From contig WBZZ01002188.1 of assembly GCA_019918135.1 (NCBI GenBank), positions 62,001 through 126,000 of the forward strand: a DNA stretch of 64,000 nucleotides, in the 5' to 3' direction. The position numbers and the translations under genes are program-made. Under the pieces are notes generated by a model. The model was not told where the DNA came from. It did no database searches and was given only the letters and a program-made list of their open reading frames with translations. This document shows, one piece after another, positions 56,801 through 64,000 of the stretch (its first letter is position 1; every line of letters begins with the position of its first letter). The DNA is from Paulinella micropora. Its lineage: Eukaryota > Cercozoa > Imbricatea > Euglyphida > Paulinellidae.

Positions 56801-59800
56801 ACCACCTCCAAGTGGAACAGATGAGACCGGACAAGAACAGCACGAACCCTACGGTGTAGATGCAGCAGGCGAAAGATGGCGAGAACAACTGGAGAAGCAA
56901 CTGAAACGCATACTCAACATACCCGACGCGCCGTCCGATGTGAAGCGTTCACCGCCTCCAGCACCATACACACCTGAAATAGAACCACTGTTCAACGACG
57001 ACATGAGACCACCGCTCAACTATTACCCACCTGCCGGACGTGTGGAAGCTGAAGAACTAAGCGAACGCCTACGACGTCATGACTACTCACACACATTCGA
57101 ATTCGTGTTAATGGCAGACGTATTTGACGAATTAGAAGCAATAAGGGACCCGAAAGAAGATACCACAGACGTTGCAACCATCCCTGACGGAGATGCAACT
57201 GACGACATCGACGATCCGGAGCTCGACGACCCTGAACATGAGAACTATCTCTACCCACCCGCCCTTGACTTCGCCAACGTACGCGAGTGGCAATACTACG
57301 TCAACAGGCATCCAGAGCTGGAATATTTGGAGTTCAAGAACATGGACGAATACAACAGATGGATGCAGGAGACAATGGACTTAGAACGGGCGTGCTAATG
57401 GCTGACGGCAATCCCCCTGACGTGGTCGACAGCGCATGCAACCGATGGCTATTCCACGAGAAGGCGCCTATCGACCCCAAGTCTATCCGCGAAGAGAAAC
57501 CGGCTTTCCTCAATAACATATCTGGTAAGCCGCTTCCGGTGAGGACGCGGGCTACTGCCACTCCGACGTGGCTGAATGGTTATGGTCAATCGGTTAAACA
57601 GTCGTTTCCCAACTCACTCATATCACCGTCATTACCATTCAACCTTGTTCAGTAAGCAATAATATTTACTAAATATATTGTTACCTTTTATGGTCAATTT
57701 CACGACATAACATATATATTTGACCGGATCATATTCATTACCATTTTCATATTTCGTATCATAATTATTATTCATTACGTTGATATTACCGTTATTCACA
57801 ATTAGTTGCCAGTTAGTATAGATTGGCCCATACTGAATCATCACTTGAATTTCTGACCACAAGATCAGTATATAAATTTGTGGTATTTATTTCACTATAA
57901 ATTTATGGTAAATTAGATTGAGTTTCAGTCATTGGTTTCTAACCATTGATTAAATTCATTATTGTTCCTTCAACCTTTGATCAAAGTGCCTCAGCGCAAA
58001 CGATTATTCAAGTATCCGGAGACTAATGTCTACTAGTGTACTTACTGGTTATGGAGCCTTGGATGCGCCCCGTTACCAACTCAAGCTACCGAAATTCCCG
58101 AAAAGACCCATCGATGAATTGACCTTTGGAAATTCCAATTTTTTGCTTTTTTATTGGGCGTGGACGCACGCTACATACTACTTCTGGAAGACCAAGAATC
58201 GCCCTACTCGGTACAAGAGATTGCTACAATCTACGCAAGTACCAGAACTACTGGACTAAGACCCACCCACCCCGCCCCTAACAACATTACTGGATCTGGA
58301 CTGTCAGCACGACAGCAAGACACCTCGACAGCAAGACAGTCGCGAAGGAGGAGCGATGACGACGAAGACGATGAAGCATACGGATCGAGACGTGGCGACT
58401 CATCATCGAGCAGCTCGTCATCACTGACCAGCTCGTCCTCAAGCAGCCCATCCTCGACCAACCCGTCCTCAGGTAGCCAAGCACCCGCCCTCTTGCCTAC
58501 TATCAACGTAACAACTGACCTGGATACACTTTTCAGCCAAGCAGACTACATCAAAGCACAGATCCATGTCCGCTGCTTCCTTGTGGAAGCATGCCAAGAG
58601 TCGACAGCTCTACTGACCGTCCAACGAGCAGGAACCAACCCAGCGGTGATCTGGACAGCGATCTGCGAGGGATTCGGCAGCAAAGGATCGGTTTCCATCG
58701 CTCGCCTACTAATGCAGCTGTTCGAGACAAAGCTGAAGTCAAGCCATGGCCTACGAACATGGATGGAGCTCTTGACCCAACGCTTCGAGCGCCTACAGTC
58801 AAGAGGAGTGCCTCTACCTGATGAATTCAGAGTCTTATTCTTGCTCTTTAAACTTAAGGAGTGCGCCTCTCTATCTATGGGGGATGTAGGGGGAACTATG
58901 TATTGGTCTCGTGCTGATGCTGATAAACCACGTTATAATGAGATATGTTCACTCATCTTACAAGCATACCATGCTAACCAACTCTCTGCTGCCTCATCTA
59001 GGTCCTCGACAGCCCTGTTCACTTCGGCCACACCCGTTGCTATCAACAAAGACATCCGATGTCTCAACTGCAACCGACGAGGACACATTGCGGCCCAGTG
59101 TCGATCCACCTGCATGAAACGAGTCTGCGAGGGCCGACCGAAACACTCTGGGGCTGAATGCCCAGTCCGCAGACGACCCACGCAGCCAAACTCGAACACA
59201 CGTCGCGGTGGTCGAGGGGGAGGACCGAATCAACGAGGACGTGGAGGCCAACCTAGACAGACCAACACAAGACGGATTCAACGATCGAGCGGACAAGCCA
59301 ACGCGACAACCGAAGTGGAAGCCACGGACGACGTCGATGATCCAACAGGCGACCCACCCGAGACATGGCTGATGCATTCCGCCGACTCCGACGACGAACG
59401 ACCCGGACCAGAGGAGGACGAACCATCGCAAGAAGAAGTAGCCTACGTACAAAGGGGAAGTAGGTACAGAAATAGAGCAGGACCTATCCAACTGTCTCCT
59501 CTAACACCCACTTCTGATACCTATAACCCTCCCACCCCCACTGAAGCATCGCCCGCACCGCACTCTGATTACGTGGAAGACCCGACGAGACGCCCAGACA
59601 TCCCATGGAGCTCGCTGACAATCACACAACGCATGAACGAGAACGACTACTAGTGTACTTACTTGTTCCCACCCCACGCCTTGACCATGACATGCAAAAA
59701 ACAATCATCCATCAAAATGGTCAAGTATTCACCTATGACAAGCCCATAACACTTGACAAGAAGAACATACTAGCAAGGGGGAGGCTCAATTCACACTTGC

Positions 59801-62800
59801 TATACGAGTTAGATAAGCCAGGAATGACACCACTTGACCCTCATCAAAGATGTATACCATACAGGTACAAGCAGAGAGAACAACTGTCACTGGCTGCAAC
59901 CATCGACAACCTACCAGACCTTGCATTATGGTCAGTCAATCCTCTCCCATCACATGCACCGTACGATCCATTGATCCTACACAGAGCTCTGATGCATGCA
60001 AACCCACTCATAATGAACGAGTTTGCAAATAGCGTAGGCAGACGCATCGCTGGCAAAGATTGGATGCGTCTGGTACGTGTATGTCATGGATGCAATAGGG
60101 GCAAACCTAACAAACCCCCTATGTACAGAGGTAACTATCTAGACCTAGAATATAAGCAAGGTGAAGCACTCAACATAGATTTCAGCGGCCCATTCCCCGT
60201 AATGTCAAGATACGGTAACTACTACAGAGGGGGAGTGACATGTTCTCGCTCTAAGTTTGCTTTTGACCTCTGCACACCTATCCGCGAAGCTAAGCTTTAC
60301 ATGCCACATTTAACACGCATATTTGCTTTCTTTGAACGACAGTCAGGCAACAAACTAAAGCAGATAAGAGCAGATGGCGAGTTTGTCTCTAAAGTACTAA
60401 AAGACTATACAGACAAACACGGCATCATCCTCAAAACCACCACACGTAACGAGCCTAACATGAACCCCTTTGCTGAAAGAATGAATAGGACAGACGACAC
60501 ACGCGCACTAGCAGCACAGTTAGATGCAGGCCTGCCTAACACATTTTGGGAGGACACACATAAAGCGACACTAGCCATACGAATGGTCACGCCCCTTTGC
60601 AGAGGTAAGGACAAAGGCAAATCCCCTTGGGAATTGCATATGGGCCGAAAACCTGTGCAATCGTTCGTGCAACCTTTCGGATGCCTCGCCTGGGTGAAAA
60701 TGGAAACGACGAAAGCACAGCCTGTCGCCGTGCCAGGTACTCTCATTGGCTACAACATATTTGGTCGAGTCTATAAAATCCTCATTCACGACACCAAACA
60801 GACAGCCACAGTAGAAAAACGTAATGTTCGTTTCGATACAATGACTCGTGGCTACACATGCAAAATACCTGCACGACCTTGGCAACCACTACTAGTGTCG
60901 CACAACATAACATCCTCCACCTCGCCTCCTACCACTAGCATACCATCTACCCAGTCAGTCCAGTGGAAAGACGAGGACCAACTGCCACAATTTCAGGACT
61001 CCAACACACCCAGTGGCTGGTGGCCAACAAACCAACTGCCACATTCCTCACAAAACACACTCGACACACTGTACGATGACACGACAACCCCACACACCAC
61101 CAAGGCCACTTCAAGTCTTTACGTGCAACCAAGCCCATATTTTGGCTCACTCCATCCCCCACCAAATGCATTTGCTCCCACTCCAGCAACAACGGTTGCA
61201 CAAGAGAAAAAGACGAACACAGCACCTCGGCAAACGACACAACACAACAGAGCAACATCAAACCCAGCCCAACACTCCTCATCTGCACCACAATTCCCTC
61301 TACCAGATAGATGGAGTAGTAACAAGGGCATACCACAAACATGGGATGGTGCTGCAATAACTTCAACAAGCATAGTTGCTGGGCCCAGGCTTAGGAAACA
61401 AACACCAGCAAACCACCCCACTCATACCGCACACATTATTGTTGCTCATGAGTTTGAGGAGGAGGAAGAGGAGGCCTTAGGACAGGACAGCTATTGTTTG
61501 TTCACAAGAGTGTTACATATCCCACAGAAAACCATAAAGTCACACCCTCAGGTACATGCTGCTCAACTAGCCGAGTTACAAGGTTTGTTTGAATGCAAAG
61601 CACTGCAATGGGTACCTCGAGCCGCAGCAATAACAGCGAATGTACCTCCTGTTCATACAACATTTGTTGATGCCATAAAGACAGATGAGTCTACAGGTCA
61701 GGAGAAATACAAATCGCGACTAGTAGCTTTAGGAAATAGGATGAAAGAATACATTCATTACAATCCATATGAATGCTCTTCCCCCACCGCCCAACCAATG
61801 TTTCTTTTGCTACTAGTGTCTTATGCTGCATTCAATGACGTCATGATCTCTCACGACTTTTCACAAGCATATTCCCATGCAGATATGAAGGACATTGCCT
61901 TCGCCTTTCCGCCTAAGGGGTACGAAAACAAAAGCGACCCTTCAATGATTATATTGTTGAAGAAAGCACTGTACGGAACCCCCAGGCAGGGCGAAGTTGG
62001 TTTGACCATGTGTCTACTAATGTGAGAAGTATAGGATATAAACAGTCAACATTAGACCCATGCATTTTCTTCCTACCTTCAGTCACAGGCAGACAGAAAC
62101 TACCCCCCTATCTACTCCTTCGCACTGATGACTTGCTCGTGTTTCATAATACCAAAGACGAGCACAATGCCCTGTTCACCAAACTGAAACATTCATTTAG
62201 AGTGAAGGACCTAGGACAAGTCAAAACATTTTGTGGCTTGCAGTTTGTTAGGACTTCAGAGGGCATAGTCATACATCAGCATGAATACATTAAGGGCATG
62301 CTTAGGGATTTCAACTTCCAAGAAGCCAAGCCAGTCCCTACCCCTACAGCGACGACTGACCCTCCCCCAGCCAGCAAAGAAGCTATGCTTCGGCGTTTCT
62401 CGCTCCCTCGCTTGCTTGGCGCCCTTCTCTGTCCTGCGACTCAGACTCAACCGGCCATCACCTACGCGGTCAACCACGCGGCGGTACTCGCATCAAAGAA
62501 GCCTGACGTGGCGTACTCAGCAATAGCTCGCATCCTCAGATTTCTGCGAACACCTAGAGGGATTTTCTTCCCATTTCGGACCCGCAGCTTCGAGCTTATA
62601 TCGTATTCCGATGCCAACTTGGGCGCATGTGAGTACACGCGACGATCAAGAACCGGCCAACTGCACATGACGACTGGGCCCATCGCATGAAGTTCGAAGC
62701 GCCAACCCACAGTCGCACTATCGACTCAGGATGCTGAAACGATCGCCAACTCAACGACATGCCGAACAGCAATCGCGATATTGCATATGTGCAAGGACGT

Positions 62801-63816
62801 TGGAATTCCGTTGCCGACGCCATCAGCTATCAATAACGACAACCGGGGGGCGGTCCTGAACGCAACGAACGGCATGGCCACTGATCGCACACGCCACTTA
62901 GCACTCAAACACCATTACGTGGTAGAACGAGTACGGGCTGGCGAAGTGATCGTACGACACGTTTCGACGAAGGAGGACATGCTGACGAAGTCACTACCGA
63001 CGCCACGTTTCTTGGAACTAGTCGCACAGTTTACAGTGTTGCTCAAGGACGCTTTACCGCAGTTTGAGGCTTAATGCCTCTAGCTTTTACAGACACTTAG
63101 GATGAATTTATTCAACAGACTTGCTACACCGCTGCAAGGACCTGCATCCTTTGATGCTTACAAACTATTTTTTTTCATTTTTAGTGTTAATGCAACATTA
63201 ACATGTATCATACTTCATCATCATCAATCGCTAGTTTACATATAGTTTCATATGGCCAATCATGTTAGTAACTTAAAGATAATATACATATATGTATATG
63301 TTATGCCGAGGGGGAGAGTAAGCAATAATATTTACTAAATATATTGTTACCTTTTATGGTCAATTTCACGACATAACATTTATATTTGACCGGATCATAT
63401 TCATTACCATTTTTATATTTCGTATCATAATTATTATTCGTTACGTTGATATTACCGTTATTCACAATTAGTTGCCAGTTAGTATAGATTGGCACATACT
63501 GAATCATCACTTGAATTTCTGACCACAAGATCAGTATATAAATTTGTGGTATTTATTTCACTATAAATTTATGGTAAATTAGATTGAGTTTCAGTCATTG
63601 GTTTCTAACCATTGATTAAATTCATTATTGTTCCTTCAACCTTTGATCAAAGTGCTTCAGCGCAAACGATTATTCAAGTATCCGGAGACTAATGTCTACT
63701 AGTGTACTTACTAAAAAAATAGAAGACATCGCAAAGATTGATAAGCCATATATTAAATGGTTGGTCCGTCAGCCTTGGGTCCAAAATAAAGATGAATTGA
63801 AAAAGTATTTATCGTA
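53880..63816 (+). CDS. DUF3820-like gene of the AT-rich element, split by the copia insertion
   Basis: Left of the LTR element the frame reads ...DTFHFGKYKGKK, and right of it ...IEDIAKIDKPYIKWLVRQPW and KDELKKYLS, ending at 63814-63816. FGKYKGKxxxDI...YIxWLxxQ is the DUF3820 / exonuclease-X-C-terminal-like signature, seen in many bacteriophage and large-virus proteins. The copia element entered inside the poly-Lys codons with the AAAAA duplication. The N-terminus (MSTLSRLCEKFQKLS) starts near 53880, divergent from the lipase-like gene. The locus also looks broken in about one further place. Confidence 0.6.
54050..54054. repeat. Target-site duplication AAAAA (left)
   Basis: Five A directly before the 5' LTR; partner at 63713-63717. 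Confidence 0.75.
54055..54450 (+). repeat. 5' LTR of the outer copia element
   Basis: 396 bp. TATATAAA at 54273-54280 is a plausible promoter TATA box. The gag ATG (54430) lies inside the LTR, 21 bases before its end. Confidence 0.9.
54273..54280 (+). promoter_or_regulatory. TATA box in the 5' LTR
   Basis: TATATAAA; conserved at 57869-57876 and 63535-63542 in the other LTR copies. Confidence 0.5.
54430..55395 (+). CDS. gag: gag region, outer copia copy
   Basis: Starts MSTSVLTGYGALDAPRYQLK inside the LTR. The protein has the copia-gag helical core (WTAICEQFGSKGSVSIARLL, LLTQRFERLQSR), interrupted by a Ser/Asp-rich loop (SSSSSSSSLTSSSS) after about residue 120. About 97-98% identical to the nested copy's gag where both are present. 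The region looks broken; the nested copy preserves the zinc-knuckle part better. Confidence 0.8.
54451..54462 (+). promoter_or_regulatory. Possible primer-binding site
   Basis: GGTTATGGAGCC directly follows the LTR. It resembles the half-tRNA site of Drosophila copia (complement of the initiator-Met anticodon loop), but only about 7-8 bases agree well. Confidence 0.35.
55396..57398 (+). CDS. Gag-pol linker region with MYND-type zinc finger, outer copia copy
   Basis: A long Thr/Pro/Glu-rich disordered stretch leads to a compact finger near 56270-56390: CTYCGNQEGKLKRCSGCQ, then YYCNTDHQRTNWPAHKEFC. This is the MYND arrangement (C-x2-C...C-x2-C...YC-x3-H...H-x3-C, with His in place of one Cys). 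MYND fingers normally mediate protein-protein contacts in chromatin regulators. Downstream is another Pro/Asp/Glu-rich region ending near the protease-like segment. A MYND finger is not a standard part of copia gag-pol, so it was probably captured from a host gene or evolved as an interaction module. Confidence 0.65.
57399..57645 (+). CDS. Aspartic-protease-like region, outer copia copy
   Basis: PPDVVDSACNRWLFHEKAPI is placed like the copia protease start (normally DSGA), and the segment ends SPSLPFNLVQ, like the LPFNLxS end of copia proteases. The nested copy begins immediately after, so this reading is positional and tentative. Confidence 0.45.
57646..57650. repeat. Target-site duplication TGTTC (left, nested insertion)
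   Basis: TGTTC precedes the nested LTR and recurs at 59664-59668 after the nested copy. Confidence 0.8.
57651..58046 (+). repeat. 5' LTR of the nested copia copy
   Basis: 396 bp, about five differences from 63317-63712. TATATAAA at 57869-57876. Confidence 0.9.
58026..59650 (+). CDS. gag: gag region with CCHC zinc knuckle, nested copia copy
   Basis: Shares the start and Ser/Asp loop with the outer gag and extends further into RCLNCNRRGHIAAQC, a canonical C-x2-C-x4-H-x4-C nucleocapsid knuckle, followed by a second Cys cluster (CMKRVCEGRPKHSGAEC) and an Arg/Gly-rich RNA-binding stretch (RRGGRGGGPNQRGRGG). A Pro/Glu/Asp-rich tail follows. Looks broken in about one place. Confidence 0.8.
59664..59668. 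repeat. Target-site duplication TGTTC (right, nested insertion)
   Basis: Partner of 57646-57650. Confidence 0.8.
59664..63074 (+). CDS. pol: pol region, outer copia copy: integrase, reverse transcriptase, RNase H
   Basis: Begins in the GAG-pre-integrase zinc region (LIMNEFANSVGR, VCHGCNRGKPNKPP). The integrase core has LNIDFSGPFPV, QIRADGEFVSKVLKDY and NPFAERMNRT, placing the D-D-E residues in order, followed by GKSPWELHMGRKP and FGCLAWVKM. RVT_2 reverse transcriptase: YKSRLVALGNRMKEYIHYNP, ISHDFSQAYSHADMKD, KALYGTPRQG, LLRTDDLLVF. RNase H and the C-terminus: ELISYSDANLGACEYTRRS, AINNDNRGAVLNATNG, LALKHHYVVERV, LTKSLPTPRF. It is the natural continuation of the outer copy after the nested insertion. 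Looks broken in about two places. Confidence 0.85.
63075..63316 (+). promoter_or_regulatory. 3' untranslated segment ending in the polypurine tract
   Basis: AT-rich non-coding sequence; GAGGGGGAG directly before the 3' LTR (63317) is the polypurine tract that primes plus-strand synthesis in LTR elements. Confidence 0.8.
63317..63712 (+). repeat. 3' LTR of the outer copia element
   Basis: 396 bp; preceded by the polypurine tract and followed by AAAAA (63713-63717). About four differences from 54055-54450. Confidence 0.9.
63713..63717. repeat. Target-site duplication AAAAA (right)
   Basis: Partner of 54050-54054; the interrupted DUF3820-like reading frame resumes here. Confidence 0.75.
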
Positions 63817-64000
63817 AGAGATACATTTTACCTCTAATATTGATTTCTTTTTTTATTATTCGCAGTATTGCTTTCTGTTTGTGAAAGTCGGTAAACTTGG
63901 TGAAATGCGGTTCTTTCAAAAAGTTGTCTTCAATTTCTAATTCTCTATTCACTTCAAGGTATTGTTGAAGGATGTCTTTGAATTGTATGATGTCAAAGTG
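63809..64000 (-). CDS. Partial unrecognised gene at the right edge
   Basis: The C-terminal 63 codons of a minus-strand frame that continues beyond the window. It reads FDIIQFKDILQQYLEVNREL, then KFTDFHKQKAILRIIKKEI, helical and charged. It is AT-rich and overlaps the end of the DUF3820-like gene tail-to-tail by about eight bases, so it belongs to the AT-rich virus-like element. No family recognised. Confidence 0.5.
   Translation of the reverse strand, partial: HFDIIQFKDILQQYLEVNRELEIEDNFLKEPHFTKFTDFHKQKAILRIIKKEINIRGKMYLLR

Larger units (their letters stand above)
57651..59663 (+). mobile_element. Nested copia copy of the same family
   Basis: Starts with a complete 396-bp LTR (57651-58046) and gag, and ends with a 17-bp stretch (CTACTAGTGTACTTACT) identical to the LTR 3' end. 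TGTTC lies directly on each side. It is therefore a separate, internally shortened insertion into the protease-like region of the outer copy, not a middle LTR of a tandem element. No polypurine tract precedes its LTR, in agreement. LTR identity to the outer LTRs is about 98-99%, so both insertions are recent. Confidence 0.85.
54055..63712 (+). mobile_element. Young copia-type LTR retrotransposon (outer copy) carrying a nested copy
   Basis: Bounded by 396-bp LTRs (54055-54450 and 63317-63712) that differ at about four positions (~1%), which implies a recent insertion. Termini are AGTAAG...CTTACT, a perfect 6-bp inverted pair rather than the usual TG...CA. AAAAA at 54050-54054 and 63713-63717 is the 5-bp target duplication. 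Internal order: gag, a MYND zinc-finger region, protease-like region, [nested copy 57651-59663], integrase, reverse transcriptase, RNase H and a polypurine tract. This is the copia (Ty1) domain order. The outer copy looks broken in about three or four places besides the nested insertion. Confidence 0.9.
47861..64000. mobile_element. AT-rich virus-like element (Polinton-like or giant-virus-related), fossil
   Basis: From about 47.86 kb, gene density rises and composition turns AT-rich, with short AT-rich spacers and genes on both strands: zinc proteins, a PolB-helicase fusion, a lipase-like protein whose N-terminus has the MSxWIxFVKxYxxxxxISYxEAL motif common in proteins of NCLDVs and Polinton-like viruses, and a DUF3820-like gene. 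The element runs off the right edge. No capsid, packaging ATPase or protease gene is in view, so the exact family is open (Polinton-like virus, virophage relative or giant-virus fragment). It looks broken in roughly eight places and carries a young copia insertion at 54055-63712. Confidence 0.55.

Noticed and set aside
57651-58046. Tandem element sharing a middle LTR through recombination
   Set aside because: The TGTTC duplication around 57651-59663 and the absence of a polypurine tract before this LTR favour a nested insertion.

Overview
The window looks like nuclear DNA of a eukaryote, probably a protist or alga, although a marine invertebrate cannot be excluded. The reasons are GT-AG introns of about 50 to 120 bp, tRNA-derived SINEs with (ATT)n tails, copia-type LTR elements and a TIR DNA transposon. 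No ordinary host gene could be identified. Nearly everything is virus-like or mobile, stacked in layers.

Layer 1 (1-28868, resuming at 37661-39268) is GC-rich, gene-dense DNA on both strands, with spacers full of C, G, A and T homopolymers. It encodes a UL52/PrimPol-type primase, RNA polymerase subunits like RPB5 and RPB10, a heliorhodopsin-like membrane protein, two nuclease-like proteins (one fused to EsV-1-7-like Cys/His repeats), three tandem F-box/LRR proteins and a very long protein that may be the major capsid protein. This mix of herpes-like replication, giant-virus-like transcription genes, heliorhodopsin and introns best fits an endogenous mirusvirus-like genome. The capsid assignment is unverified. 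Several genes look broken about once or twice each, so the copy is treated as a fossil. Assembly error in homopolymers could explain some of this.

Layer 2 (28869-37660) is an 8.8-kb DNA transposon inserted into layer 1. It has TIRs of about 350-360 bp and a 4-bp CTTT duplication. It carries a divergently placed pair of genes: an intact-looking, three-intron, 863-residue DUF7869-like protein on the minus strand and a charged, Asn-rich multi-exon protein on the plus strand. SINEs have since landed in its middle.

Layer 3 (about 32.3-34.0, 35.5-36.2 and 39.3-45.0 kb) is a field of repeat families, here named A (tRNA-derived SINE), B, C and D, linked by (ATT)n arrays. A copia pol fossil follows at 45.2-47.5 kb.

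Layer 4 (about 47.9-64 kb) is an AT-rich second virus-like element. It has Cys/His zinc proteins, a family-B DNA polymerase fused to a Pif1-like helicase, a class-3-lipase-like protein with a viral N-terminal motif, and a DUF3820-like gene. That last gene is split by a young copia element (54055-63712; 396-bp LTRs about 1% different; AAAAA duplication). A second copy of the same copia family is nested inside (57651-59663; TGTTC duplication). The outer copy carries a MYND-type zinc finger, which is unexpected in a copia polyprotein.
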